A stretch of 54,256 nt of DNA, taken from assembly GCA_019694515.1 (NCBI GenBank), contig JAIBBU010000021.1, positions 1-54,256 of the forward strand, read 5' to 3'. The DNA is from Oligoflexia bacterium (GTDB taxonomy: Bacteria > Bdellovibrionota_C > UBA2361 > JBGSMV01). A program made the translations under genes and the position numbers. Under the pieces are notes generated by a model. That model saw nothing but the letters and a program-made list of their open reading frames with translations. It searched no databases and had not been told where the DNA came from. Position 1 is the first letter of the stretch, and each line of letters begins with the position of its first letter. This document shows positions 32,951 to 41,722 of this stretch, piece after piece.

Positions 32951-34234
32951 CTAACTTACTGCCGCCGCCGGAAGGAACCCAGCCTGCGGATGTGCGGCTT
33001 GCTTTGCCTCGTTCCATGATATTGAACAAGGGAGTTTGATCAATACTTCAGTGCCATGTTCCAGCTCAGATCTAAAATCCAAACTTCCCCCGAGTCGGTG
33101 CGCAAAGATGCGCGCGAGAAACACCCCTAATCCGACTCCTACTCCCGCTCCTTTGGTCGAGAAGAATGGTTCTCCCAGATGTGAAAGTACCTCTGCACTC
33201 ATCCCGTGGCCGAAATCCTTAACCAAAAAATGTACAAAATTATCCTGCTCCGAGATCGAAAGCCGAACGGGACGACACCGCTCAGCGGCTTCGTAACCGT
33301 TCTTAATCACTGCACAAAGAGATGAAAGCAAGCCTTCGATCGGTAACGCGAGAGTCGAAGGCGCGCTAACCACCTCTAGCTCTACAGCGTGTTCAAGGCC
33401 TTCCTGCGCAAGGCGCGACGCCAGCAGCTCCAAGATGCTATGCATTGAGATCTGCGAAGGAAATTCTCCAACCTCCGCACCGCATTTTCCCCGCAGATTC
33501 TTTAGAATGCTCTCGCACCGGCCGACCTCTGAGCGAATAAGTTTTAGATCGGCGTGCACCCTTTCAGGTCGCCAGACATGCTCCAAATCCCGCTCTAATT
33601 CGCTGGAGATCAAAGCAATCGTAGCCAAAGGCGTATTTAGTTCATGCGCGGCTCCCGCCGCTAAAGTCGTAAGGGCCAGTAATTTTCCATCGCGACTCCG
33701 CTGCTCCTCGCTGAGTTTCAATGACTGCGACATCTTGCTCAAGAAATAGCCTAGCAGCGAGGCTACACAGAAAAATGCCGCCAGCATGCCCTGCAGGTGC
33801 AAACTAAACCCTGCCGCTGCGCCATGATGGCCTTCGAGCTCAAGCACCGGCACATGCGCCACGAACAACAAGGCAAACAGAAATGTCGAAAGCACCACCA
33901 CCAACCAAGTCCATGCAGTGCTTAGGAGCGACGCCGCAATGGTGACATGCACGATAAACATGATGCTGAACGGATTGGCATTGCCTCCATAGAAATACAG
34001 CATCAAGAAAAGCAGCAGCAGGTCTACCAAAATTACAGTCTTAATTACGCGCTCCGCATAGTGCTCGATCCACGGAGCGCCGATCGAAAGCCCCAGATTT
34101 GACGCGGCAAGAAACCCGATAAGAAGCAATCCAGGCAGGGGCGTGATCTGCAGTCTAAAGCACAGCCAACCCGCCAACAGCACCGCCAATTGGCCGACGA
34201 CTGCTCCCCAACGAAATCCTATTAATTCTCTCAT
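32951..34234 (-). CDS. regB: RegB/PrrB-type redox sensor histidine kinase
   Basis: The 427-residue sensor has six N-terminal membrane segments. Between segments 3 and 4 is YFYGGNANPFSIMF, the GGxxNPF motif (83-89) linked to ubiquinone sensing in RegB. The dimerisation box is GAAHELNTPLATI (His197). The segment RSEVGRCESILKNL carries Cys240, matching the redox-active Cys of RegB. The ATP-binding domain shows NGYEAAE, DFGHGM and GVGLGVFLA. It would autophosphorylate under reducing or low-oxygen conditions and pass phosphate to RegA. The tail (AHPQAGFLPAAAVS) is a short extra extension. Regulators of this kind control respiratory choice. Confidence 0.93.
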   Translation of the reverse strand: MRELIGFRWGAVVGQLAVLLAGWLCFRLQITPLPGLLLIGFLAASNLGLSIGAPWIEHYAERVIKTVILVDLLLLFLMLYFYGGNANPFSIMFIVHVTIAASLLSTAWTWLVVVLSTFLFALLFVAHVPVLELEGHHGAAAGFSLHLQGMLAAFFCVASLLGYFLSKMSQSLKLSEEQRSRDGKLLALTTLAAGAAHELNTPLATIALISSELERDLEHVWRPERVHADLKLIRSEVGRCESILKNLRGKCGAEVGEFPSQISMHSILELLASRLAQEGLEHAVELEVVSAPSTLALPIEGLLSSLCAVIKNGYEAAERCRPVRLSISEQDNFVHFLVKDFGHGMSAEVLSHLGEPFFSTKGAGVGVGLGVFLARIFAHRLGGSLDFRSELEHGTEVLIKLPCSISWNEAKQAAHPQAGFLPAAAVS

Positions 34235-34342
34235 GCGCTACGCATCCACTGCAAAAAATTGCGCTGCAAACATAGCAACATGCCGGGCTTAAATAAATGT
34301 CAAAGAATTCAAAGGAAAGATCGAAATTGAACGCAGCCAGCA

Positions 34343-35452
34343 TTAAACCAATTCAATATTGGCGCGCGGAACCGTGACCAACGCTTTATTTGCCAAGCGC
34401 GCCACGAGCACGCGCGTTTGAACTCCAGACTCGATGGTTCGTAGCTCCTGCGGTAGTTCGAGCACCTCGGCAAATTCGCCAAAATAAGGATAGCGTACAA
34501 TTCGAATTTTGCTTCCGACCATCAAGCCATTGGGTTCCTCGGGTACAGCCTTGGCGCCCGATTGCTCCAACGGCACGATGATTTCTGGCCGAACCGCCCC
34601 GGCGCGGACCTGCGTAGCGCCATTTACGGCGGCTTCCTTGCCGCTGTGCTGTTCCAGCAGTTTAAAACTCGCGTCAGCCATGGGCAGGGCACCGAACCCC
34701 TCGGTAATTATTAGGGTCATCGATACATCCTCGTCGCCGGTCATCGCGATACCAATGTCGAATCCAAGATAGTTCGCCAAAGCATGGTCATCGACTGACC
34801 CCACTACCATTGCCGCTGCACCACGCGCTGCTGCTGTGCTAAGCGCCTCGGCATCCGGACACATGCCGCCGAAAAGGACTGCTCCGTGACAATCGGTCGG
34901 GACATGCGAAGCTCGAACAGCAGTCGCGGGCGAGGCCATCGGCTTCAGCACCCCCACGCGCTCCCCTCCCACTCCAAAAATGCCCTGTACAAACGCCGCT
35001 GAGCTCTGAATTATGACGGCCTGTTCGGGGACAACCTCCGCTACCTCCCCCGAAATGTAGGCGCTCAACGATAATGGCAGGGATGGCAATCGAAGTCCTA
35101 GATGACCTGTACGCTCGGAGATCATTTCGATTACTCCAGCATCCGGACTGAAATATCGACTCTTGAACCAGCCAAATAAGCCCGCATGTTCGCAGATCAA
35201 CTGCCCCTTCTCAACGCTCTGCCCCAAGCTTACCTTCAAACCACCCATGATTTCTTCCGGCAGCAACGAAAGCTTCTCGGCGATTTTTAGAATATAGAGC
35301 TCCCCTGCGAGATCGGCCGTAGCGACTGTATCTGCGGCCCGAACTCGATCCCCGCTTTTTACAAGAATCTTGCCCTTAACCGGCAGCTCCCGACGGCGGC
35401 GGATCGTTACGCCGTTCTTTACCAACAACCCCGGGGTGAAAGCGCGCTTCAT
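34343..35452 (-). CDS. Barrel-sandwich and KOW-like protein in the GlmL operon, unknown
   Basis: This 369-residue, probably cytosolic protein is the last gene of a seven-gene operon. Residues 20-60 (KGKILVKSGDRVRAADTVATADL) and 75-90 (GLKVSLGQSVEKGQLICEH) resemble half-barrel (biotinyl/RnfC-like) modules. SPDAGVIEMI follows. The centre is Gly/Ala-rich (GVGGERVGVLKPMASPATAV, GGMCPDAEALSTAAARGAAAMVVG). The end (MVGSKIRIVRYPYFGEFAEVLEL, TVPRANIELV) looks like a KOW-type beta domain. No enzyme motif is recognised. Its ATG overlaps the glmL stop by 4 bases, so production with the ATPase is coupled. I regard it as a partner of the GlmL-like protein. Confidence 0.75.
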   Translation of the reverse strand: MKRAFTPGLLVKNGVTIRRRRELPVKGKILVKSGDRVRAADTVATADLAGELYILKIAEKLSLLPEEIMGGLKVSLGQSVEKGQLICEHAGLFGWFKSRYFSPDAGVIEMISERTGHLGLRLPSLPLSLSAYISGEVAEVVPEQAVIIQSSAAFVQGIFGVGGERVGVLKPMASPATAVRASHVPTDCHGAVLFGGMCPDAEALSTAAARGAAAMVVGSVDDHALANYLGFDIGIAMTGDEDVSMTLIITEGFGALPMADASFKLLEQHSGKEAAVNGATQVRAGAVRPEIIVPLEQSGAKAVPEEPNGLMVGSKIRIVRYPYFGEFAEVLELPQELRTIESGVQTRVLVARLANKALVTVPRANIELV

Positions 35453-37272
35453 TGTATCCCCAGAGCATGAAAAATACGTTGCTGCTGTTCGCAGCGCTTA
35501 GATTGATCGAAGGGAAATTTAATCGGCCGATTACGGCCATCCAGAATCAGCCCGCATTCACCGACGGTAATTTTCGTGGCCAGCGACTGACCTTTCCCCG
35601 CCCCCACGTTGACAGCCGAATGCAGCGGCCGAATGACCAGATCTACCTGCCGCTTCGGCTCCAGCTCCAGACAGCTAACTTCATCAAGTTTAAGTATCGT
35701 TGCCTGCCCATCGACGACGATCTCTGCTATCTCAGCTTTGGTAAAATTGCTCGGAAATAGGGGCGCGACTGCATGCCCAATTCTGACCAAACAGTCGTGC
35801 AAAAAGATTTCTGCTGCTGCTTCTGGATAGACCGAAGCGAACACGCCCAGGTGTGGCATCATAAAGATTGAGTCGACTGCCAATTCAGTTAGCCCTTCTA
35901 AAGCAAATCCATCCAACATCATTAACGCCGCCTGCATTCGGGAAGGGGCGTGACTAAGCACACCGCCTGAACCCACCACTAGATTCAACTGCATCAGATC
36001 GACCAGTTGATTGCGATTTTGCGCCTGTGTGAAGATATCGCCGATGGTGCGCTGCCGCTGCACTCCACTCAATCCCACCGCCAATGAGCGATGATGGGCA
36101 AGTGATAAACGCAGCGCCTCGCGACACACCGCCTGCTCAAGAAATAGATCATCGGCCGCTTGCGGGATTGTGGTGGGACGAATCATTTTGTTGCGCAGTC
36201 TGTCACGCAGCTCTGACTCCCCGATTGCGAATGGCAGCCAGCGCGCAATATTCTCGACCCCGGCCTCCACCATGACATTGGCGACGGAATAACTCATCCC
36301 CAAGTTAGCGCTGACGGTACGATTGAAGATCGGCTCACTAGAGCCGCGGAAGACGCTGAAAACGTCGGTAGTGGCGCCTCCGATATCGGCACACAACACT
36401 TGCTGGCCGGTCTTCTTGGCATACGACAGCACCATATCTCCTACTGCGGCAGGAGTGGGCATGACGGGAACGGGCGTCCACTCCAAGAGTTTCCCATAAC
36501 CTGGGGAATGACTCATGACATGCTTTAGAAAAAACTCGTGAATGGCTTCGCGCGCGGGCCCAAGATTCTCCTGTTCTAAAGTAGGCCTTACATTTTCCAC
36601 GACCGAGACCTGCGCAATCCGCTCCAGAATGGCGCTGACCTCTGGTGCCGCATCGCGATTACCGGCGTAGATCACAGGCAATTTCAGAGTTTCACCGAAG
36701 CGCGGCCGCGGCTGCGCCGCCAAGAGCAGCTCCGCCATTTCAATCACATGCGTGCGCGAACCGGTATCAACTCCGCCCGTGATCAAAACAATATCAGGGC
36801 GAATATGACGAATTTTTTCGATTCGTTCGTGGTCTTCACGTCCGTCATCAGCAGAAACCGCGTCCATTACAATCGCACCCGCGCCCAAGGCAGCGCGCTG
36901 CGCCGACTCGGTAGTCATCTCCTTCACCAGCCCCATGACCATCATCTGCAGCCCCCCGCCGGCTGAGCTGGTAGACAAATACAGATCGATGCCTTCATGC
37001 GGGTTGCCGGCACTCTTAATGAAGGGAGGTTTGCCTTGCGACAGACTGCTTTGATCTAAGATTTTACGGCCACTCAGCTCCTCCACCTCGGTGAAGGCAT
37101 TCAGCGCGCCCACCGTCACATCGGCCACCGGTTCCTCCACCGTAGTGGGAGCTTCACCCCTGAAAGTTTGACGCCAGCCACCCGCTGTACGCTGAAAGAG
37201 GAGTGCTTTGGTGGTAGTCGAGCCGCAATCAGTGACTAGAACCGTGTTGAGCTTCTCAATTTCGATCTTCAC
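35449..37272 (-). CDS. GlmL/MutL-type ASKHA ATPase
   Basis: The GTG at 37272 forms a GTGA overlap with the upstream stop and is preferred over the longer frame from 37506, which only reads into that gene. The product has about 607 residues. Phosphate loop 1 is VTDCGSTTTKALLF near residue 10; loop 2 is LCADIGGATTDVFSVF. GSTTTK, LSTSSAGGGLQMMVMG, RPDIVLITGGVDTG and NLVVGSGGVL match the glutamate-mutase-associated MutL/GlmL family, related to Hsp70, actin and sugar kinases. No glutamate mutase gene is in view. It is surrounded by overlapping membrane genes, so it may power or chaperone a membrane complex. Family assignment is good; role in this operon is open. Confidence 0.88.
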   Translation of the reverse strand: MKIEIEKLNTVLVTDCGSTTTKALLFQRTAGGWRQTFRGEAPTTVEEPVADVTVGALNAFTEVEELSGRKILDQSSLSQGKPPFIKSAGNPHEGIDLYLSTSSAGGGLQMMVMGLVKEMTTESAQRAALGAGAIVMDAVSADDGREDHERIEKIRHIRPDIVLITGGVDTGSRTHVIEMAELLLAAQPRPRFGETLKLPVIYAGNRDAAPEVSAILERIAQVSVVENVRPTLEQENLGPAREAIHEFFLKHVMSHSPGYGKLLEWTPVPVMPTPAAVGDMVLSYAKKTGQQVLCADIGGATTDVFSVFRGSSEPIFNRTVSANLGMSYSVANVMVEAGVENIARWLPFAIGESELRDRLRNKMIRPTTIPQAADDLFLEQAVCREALRLSLAHHRSLAVGLSGVQRQRTIGDIFTQAQNRNQLVDLMQLNLVVGSGGVLSHAPSRMQAALMMLDGFALEGLTELAVDSIFMMPHLGVFASVYPEAAAEIFLHDCLVRIGHAVAPLFPSNFTKAEIAEIVVDGQATILKLDEVSCLELEPKRQVDLVIRPLHSAVNVGAGKGQSLATKITVGECGLILDGRNRPIKFPFDQSKRCEQQQRIFHALGIQ

Positions 37273-37985
37273 AGCCAGATCCTGAAAAGGGCAGCCACCG
37301 CTGCAGACCAGTCGTCCAGCAGGAACTGCAGCCGCTCCACCAGCAGCGCCATGCGCGCCATGATCGTCGAGCCGAAGAATGCTCCAAACGAAACCATCAT
37401 CAGCCAGCGGCCCGCTACTCCGACCCGGCCAAGCGTGCGTGATTCTGACCTGATTGAAAAAAAGAAGTAATACATCACGGAAAGCAGCGTGAAAATAAAC
37501 ACACAATTGCTGAAGCTTTCAAACCAATCGATCTGATGCCCGCTAAAAACCAGCAGGGGTTTGAAAGTGCCGAAAAGCTGCGGCATCATTTCGTTGAAGA
37601 AACCTTTGAACGCGGCTCCCCCACTCGCTCCGAGCGCAAAGCCAATTACGAGCTTGGCCAGCCAAGAATGGCGTTTGGAGTAGATAAAATAGAAAAGCGT
37701 CCCGAACAGCATCGGAATAAGATAGAGCAAAGTAGCGGGCTCGTAGGATTTGGAGAATGTCCCATCCGGATAGGTCACAATATCTAATCCAAGCAAGGGC
37801 GCGAACAGCTTCGGCCAGATGAAACTCTTGATCGAAACCACCAGCCCGATGCCCGCCGAAATACCGATGAAGATATGCTCAAAGAGCCGATAAAAGGCGT
37901 TTTCCTTAATCAAGAAGCTGAAAACCGCCAAGGTCGAGATGCCGCCCAGAAGCGTGATCAACATCTCCATGCGCTCAACCATCAT
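37269..37985 (-). CDS. Six-to-seven-helix membrane protein of the GlmL operon
   Basis: The 238-residue hydrophobic protein starts MMVERMEMLITLLGGISTLAVFSFLIK and contains GIGLVVSIKSFIWPKLFAPL, LLYLIPMLFGTLFYFIYSKRHSWL, KLVIGFALGASGGAAFKGFF and FIFTLLSVMYYFFF. It ends with a helix region rich in Leu and Arg. No motif is recognised. ATGA overlaps join it to the preceding gene, and a GTGA overlap joins it to the ATPase gene downstream. It presumably forms a membrane partner of the ATPase. Confidence 0.78.
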   Translation of the reverse strand: MMVERMEMLITLLGGISTLAVFSFLIKENAFYRLFEHIFIGISAGIGLVVSIKSFIWPKLFAPLLGLDIVTYPDGTFSKSYEPATLLYLIPMLFGTLFYFIYSKRHSWLAKLVIGFALGASGGAAFKGFFNEMMPQLFGTFKPLLVFSGHQIDWFESFSNCVFIFTLLSVMYYFFFSIRSESRTLGRVGVAGRWLMMVSFGAFFGSTIMARMALLVERLQFLLDDWSAAVAALFRIWL

Positions 37986-38857
37986 GCGCGACTCCCGGCT
38001 TGGGAACGTCCCGATCGAAATGCCAAGACATTACCAATCACCACCAAAAAGATGATCACCAGATGCGCCACCCCCAGCCCCGTATTGACCATTTCGGCCG
38101 AGTCCTTGGCGCGTGCTGGAAACGCCTGCGTCAACCGTTCGGAATACCACGCCGCGCCGGCAATACCCTCCAGTAATCCATCCAGCTGGCCTGAATCCAT
38201 ATATATGTAGGCTTCTGGAATCGTAATCGAGGTGCAGCCGTGTCCGAAGGGCGGCTTGTAATCCGCGCTGGTAAAAAACTGCACATAGTTATCGAACATT
38301 CCCGTGAGCCCCGTGAATTCTCCCAGGAACAGGATATCTTTCAGCGTGCGGGCATCCGCAAATGCCGGGAGATCCTTGAGGTTATTGCCGCGGGCGTCTT
38401 TCTTGAAGTGCTCGACTAGATTGTTGGTCTTGGGAATAGCCTGGACGGTCAAGAACCCACCCGGGAAATAACCTAGATTTACCCAGTCCTTGCCGTACTC
38501 CCAACGCTCCCCAGGGAATTCGGCCATGAGCCGGTTAGCAGCTTCCTGAGGCACCGAGACCAGAAAGGGCTCGGCCAAGACGTACAGCGAAAAGACCGCA
38601 AAAGGCACGCGCTTACGCATCAGATGCTCAATCGTGACCTGCGCCTGATAAAGATTTTCAGCTTTGGTATTGGGGCCAAAGTCGAGCGCCACAAAAGCGA
38701 CTCCGCCCTTACGCGGCTGCAGCTTATCGATCACGGCATAAAACTTATCCGCGGAAGCCATGCGTGCGGGCTTAATCGAGTACTTCATGATTAGGGGCGT
38801 GCTTAACGCCAGCAGAACCAAAAGGAAGATAATTCTGCGATCGATCGCGCCGCTCAT
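37982..38857 (-). CDS. Two-anchor membrane protein of the GlmL operon
   Basis: From ATG at 38857, which forms an ATGA overlap with the upstream stop at 38854-38856, the product has about 291 residues. A longer frame from 38989 would only extend into the previous gene. It has a helix at IIFLLVLLALSTPLIM, a large soluble region (KFYAVIDKLQPRKGGVAFVALDFG, QEAANRLMAEFPGERWEYGKDWVNLGY, IPEAYIYMDSGQLDGLLEGIAGAAWY) and a C-terminal helix LVIIFLVVIGNVLAF. No enzyme motif is recognised. A soluble domain held between two anchors would face the periplasm if both helices cross the membrane. Confidence 0.75.
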   Translation of the reverse strand: MSGAIDRRIIFLLVLLALSTPLIMKYSIKPARMASADKFYAVIDKLQPRKGGVAFVALDFGPNTKAENLYQAQVTIEHLMRKRVPFAVFSLYVLAEPFLVSVPQEAANRLMAEFPGERWEYGKDWVNLGYFPGGFLTVQAIPKTNNLVEHFKKDARGNNLKDLPAFADARTLKDILFLGEFTGLTGMFDNYVQFFTSADYKPPFGHGCTSITIPEAYIYMDSGQLDGLLEGIAGAAWYSERLTQAFPARAKDSAEMVNTGLGVAHLVIIFLVVIGNVLAFRSGRSQAGSRA

Positions 38858-39906
38858 GGCTGCTCCTGGCTGGAAAAGCTTTCCGACTCGATCGAAAGCC
38901 ACATACGAAATGCCAAAACTAGCCCGGCCAAAGCCGCGCCGAATTTGATCGCGCGGAAGGCGCCTGAGTTGGGAACCTCTAAAATCCACAGCCGTACATC
39001 GGGTAAACCCGACCAGATCCAGAGACCAAATGGAATTTGCCCAAGCATGACTAAAAGCGCTGCGCCCAACATCAGCCCCGACTCAAAGGATTTCAAGCGA
39101 AAGGCGCGGTATGCCGCAGAAGCGATATAAAATCCAAGCAGCGAAAACATCGCCGACCCAAGCGCGACAAATAGTCCATCATACAAGAGGCGATAAACCA
39201 ATTTGATTGCGGAAAACTCATAGGCTCGATTTAGCAAATCCCCATATAGAACCGCGAGCTCCCCCGTAATGCCTGCTACTCGTGCATTGACACCAAAATC
39301 GGGGGTAGCTGTTTCCTCTAATGGCAGTTCACGCATCAGCGCTCTAGCTTCAGGAAGCTTTTTCTGCAGTTCGGTCTGATCCGAAAGAATCAACCCGTAG
39401 GCCGCACTGGCAGTCCCAATTGCTGAAAAATCCAACGTTCGCAGCTCTTCATCAAGGCGCTCCAATTCGGCTTGCAGCGCGTTCTTTAGCGCCAGATTCC
39501 GTTGCGTCCACTGGGGGACCCCCGAGCGCTGCGCCTTAAAATCCGCTTCAATCTTAGTGGCAAAATCTCGAAGCTCGAAAAGTTTGCCAGAGCGCTCGGA
39601 ATTACCCGCAGTTGCACGCCAATCCAAAGCGGTGACTAGCGTCATTAATAACAGGCTCACCAACAGAGCAGCGGAGTTAATCCAGCCACGACGCTTGAAG
39701 ATCAAAACCGAACCATGCACGCTAAGTAGATTGAAGAGTCCAAGACCAATGGCCATGGCGCCGACCGCGACAAAGCCGTTGGTAATCTGCTCATGGTAGG
39801 CCCCAAACTTGAATCCGTTCAGATCCTCGGGCAACAGCCACTCTAGGAAAAAATAAATACCCCCCAAAAAAGTCACGATCTGAATTAAGCGGCGGCGCAA
39901 ACTCAT
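38854..39906 (-). CDS. Membrane protein with coiled-coil middle, GlmL operon
   Basis: The ATG at 39906 makes an ATGA overlap with the DUF6754-like gene, so it is preferred over 39951. The 350-residue protein has about three helices near the N-terminus. A central helical, charged section follows (residues 115-205; KNALQAELERLDEELRTLDF, QTELQKKLPEARALMRELPLEE), likely a coiled coil outside the bilayer. Four more C-terminal helices (LFVALGSAMFSLLGFYIASAAY, LMLGAALLVMLGQIPFGLWIW) close the protein. No known family recognised. The order in the operon suggests it sits in the same membrane assembly as its neighbours. Confidence 0.76.
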   Translation of the reverse strand: MSLRRRLIQIVTFLGGIYFFLEWLLPEDLNGFKFGAYHEQITNGFVAVGAMAIGLGLFNLLSVHGSVLIFKRRGWINSAALLVSLLLMTLVTALDWRATAGNSERSGKLFELRDFATKIEADFKAQRSGVPQWTQRNLALKNALQAELERLDEELRTLDFSAIGTASAAYGLILSDQTELQKKLPEARALMRELPLEETATPDFGVNARVAGITGELAVLYGDLLNRAYEFSAIKLVYRLLYDGLFVALGSAMFSLLGFYIASAAYRAFRLKSFESGLMLGAALLVMLGQIPFGLWIWSGLPDVRLWILEVPNSGAFRAIKFGAALAGLVLAFRMWLSIESESFSSQEQP

Positions 39907-40718
39907 TTGATCCAGCCTCCTAAAACATCCCATCCGAGCGAGAATACCCAATCAAAATTGGCGAGCTCCCGACCGCAGACCGATGAGAGAGTCGCAATTC
40001 CCACTCCGATCAAAATCATCGTAAAGAACAGCAGTTTCGCCCGATCCTGTGCGTATAACGTGCCGAGCTGCACCGGCTCCTTCGTCAGATAGGAGGAGGC
40101 TGCGAAGAGTTCTTCCCCAATGAGGGTGTAATCACAGGTGCAGATAAAGAAAGCCACCTGCTCGGGACTGACAGAAGCGGCCACCTGCATGGCCCCGACC
40201 TGCTGTCCGGCTTCGGCCAAAATTAGGGACTCCGCAGCAAAGCTTCCGAATAGGAAGGCCGAGGCGATCTTTTCCCGCTGGACGAGCCCCGCATATCCAG
40301 CCGCAAAAGCAAATTGCTCATCCGAAAGATACATGACCGCATTCGGATCAAGCTGCGAGATCCGTCCTTCGCGACGATAAGCTTCGCTGATGGTGTCCTC
40401 CACGATCGCCATCACATCGGGCGCTACCTGCGGCACTAAAAGCCGGTTCTTGTAGCGCGCAGCCTTGCGTGCGATATGAAACAAAACTCCCAGGCTGGCA
40501 TATAGGACAGGACCAATTTGAGAGAGCCCTGTGGAGAAGCAAATCGGCTTGCCCAGCTCCGCCGAGCGGCCGACAGCTTCATCAACAGCGTCAACTCCCG
40601 GGATTCTGCGCACGTATAAATTCTTGGTGCGCCGCGCAACTCCGATATAGTAAAGCACGGGCAGCACCAGAATCAGCGCCAGCAACAAGACTCCGGGAGT
40701 CGCGTGCTCAAACCCCAT
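39903..40718 (-). CDS. DUF6754-like membrane protein
   Basis: The 271-residue protein begins with a helix (GVLLLALILVLPVLYYIG), then ARRTKNLYVRRIPGVDAVDEAVGRSAELGKPI, a pattern I recall for DUF6754. GLSQIGPVLYASLGVLFHIARKAARYKNR, EAYRREGRISQLDPNAVMYLSDEQFAFAAGYAG and AAESLILAEAGQQVGAMQVAAS follow, and one helix (LLFFTMILIGVGIATLSSV) lies near the end. The family has no assigned activity. It overlaps the 91-residue gene by 11 bases and is joined by ATGA to the next. Its position at the head of the operon makes it a hallmark for finding the same operon elsewhere. Confidence 0.75.
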   Translation of the reverse strand: MGFEHATPGVLLLALILVLPVLYYIGVARRTKNLYVRRIPGVDAVDEAVGRSAELGKPICFSTGLSQIGPVLYASLGVLFHIARKAARYKNRLLVPQVAPDVMAIVEDTISEAYRREGRISQLDPNAVMYLSDEQFAFAAGYAGLVQREKIASAFLFGSFAAESLILAEAGQQVGAMQVAASVSPEQVAFFICTCDYTLIGEELFAASSYLTKEPVQLGTLYAQDRAKLLFFTMILIGVGIATLSSVCGRELANFDWVFSLGWDVLGGWIK

Positions 40719-40983
40719 GACTCTGTTCCTCGATTATACTAATCAGCGTTTCCACACTCTGCTTGGAGCTCAATAGCTCGCTAGCCATCCGAGCCAGCCG
40801 CGTTCCGAACAGCGGAACAAAAAGCGTCGGAACATTCAGAGCGGCGGTGCCGATTAAAGAGCTCAGCGGTTTATACATTTCTAGCAGGAAGATAGCCGGA
40901 ACGCTTAGTCCCCGCGCGCTAACGTGGCGCGCAAGCGTATTTAGTAACTCCCGGCTGTCCTGGTTTAAAGCATCGTCTCGCAC
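40708..40983 (-). CDS. 91-residue protein at the head of the GlmL operon
   Basis: This is a small protein with a polar start (MRDDALNQDSRELLNTLARHVSARG) and then SVPAIFLLEMYKPLSSLIGTAALNVPTLFVPLFGTRLARMASELL, which could be two short amphipathic or membrane-associated helices. SKQSVETLISIIEEQ ends it. The gene overlaps the DUF6754-like gene by 11 bases in the same direction and follows a strong hairpin at 41038-41057 that closes the previous operon. No family recognised; a small accessory subunit is the most economical reading. Confidence 0.65.
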   Translation of the reverse strand: MRDDALNQDSRELLNTLARHVSARGLSVPAIFLLEMYKPLSSLIGTAALNVPTLFVPLFGTRLARMASELLSSKQSVETLISIIEEQSHGV

Positions 40984-41037
40984 TACCGAATTCTACGACA
41001 GCATGCTGCAGGCACCAGACTATTTCTTATTAACCCA

Positions 41038-41057
41038 GCCTGAGCCACGGCTCAGGC
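41038..41057 (-). terminator. Hairpin between two minus-strand operons
   Basis: GCCTGAG-CCACGG-CTCAGGC is a perfect 7-bp stem (9 bp if the loop closes further). On the minus strand it follows the amidase stop by about 12 bases and is followed by TGGGTTAAT. The T-run is weak, but position and stem suit the end of the 45405-41069 operon. Confidence 0.6.
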
Positions 41058-41068
41058 GGTGCCGCCCT

Positions 41069-41722
41069 TCAGCGCTTTCCCAGTAGTGATTCCAAGAGCG
41101 CATTTACACTACTGCAGTACTTGGAAAAACTCTTTTGTTTTCCGGGCACAGCAGAGAACAGCCTCTCTAAGTCGGCAACCATCGACGGTGAAATCATAGG
41201 GCTAGGCGCGGAAAATGCGCGCCCCGGAAAGAGCTCCTTAAGGACCCGGTTCCAGTCAAATTGCACCCCGGGATCGCACTTACCGCGAAACCCAGCAATT
41301 TGTTCATGTCCAATAATACGACCCGGTTCGTTAAGGTTCGGATAAAAGGCAATCAGATGACGCAAAACGGTAATCAGGGCTTGATATTGACGCTCCCCAT
41401 AGGCGAAGACATTACCGTTCAAATTCACAATTTCGATGCCGATCGAGAAGTTATTAAACTCCTCCCAAATCTTGCCTCCCACTTCATATCGGCTGCGCCC
41501 CGCATGCCAGGCGCACGCTGCCTCCCCATCCCAACAGGGCACCAATTCAAATGTTCGGCCTTGCTCGTCAATCAGGAGATGGGCAGAAACCTTGCTAGCT
41601 TTTGCGGTCAGCAATTCCAGCGCGTCATCGAATGCGCAGGCAGTATAATGGATTACTGCGAACTCTACCTGCTTAAGGGGCTCGCCATGATTGGGACTAG
41701 GATAGCTACGGTCGGGTGTCAT
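41069..41722 (-). CDS. AmpD-type N-acetylmuramoyl-L-alanine amidase
   Basis: The 217-residue enzyme has the Amidase_2 fold: VEFAVIHYTACAFDDAL with zinc His25, SAHLLIDEQGRTFELVPCWDGEAACAWHAGRSRYE, SIGIEIVNLNG and IGHEQIAGFRGKCDPGVQFDW, which supplies the second His and the Asp. It cleaves the bond between N-acetylmuramic acid and the stem peptide. There is no obvious signal peptide, so it may act in cytosolic recycling of muropeptides like AmpD, unless exported by another route. The ATG shares one base with the previous stop (TGATG), so it is coupled to the coiled-coil gene upstream. It is the last gene before the hairpin. Confidence 0.9.
   Translation of the reverse strand: MTPDRSYPSPNHGEPLKQVEFAVIHYTACAFDDALELLTAKASKVSAHLLIDEQGRTFELVPCWDGEAACAWHAGRSRYEVGGKIWEEFNNFSIGIEIVNLNGNVFAYGERQYQALITVLRHLIAFYPNLNEPGRIIGHEQIAGFRGKCDPGVQFDWNRVLKELFPGRAFSAPSPMISPSMVADLERLFSAVPGKQKSFSKYCSSVNALLESLLGKR

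Noticed and set aside
35452..35760. 102-residue plus-strand frame opposite the GlmL-like gene
   Set aside because: It lies wholly antisense to a confident ASKHA ATPase gene and shows no motif.
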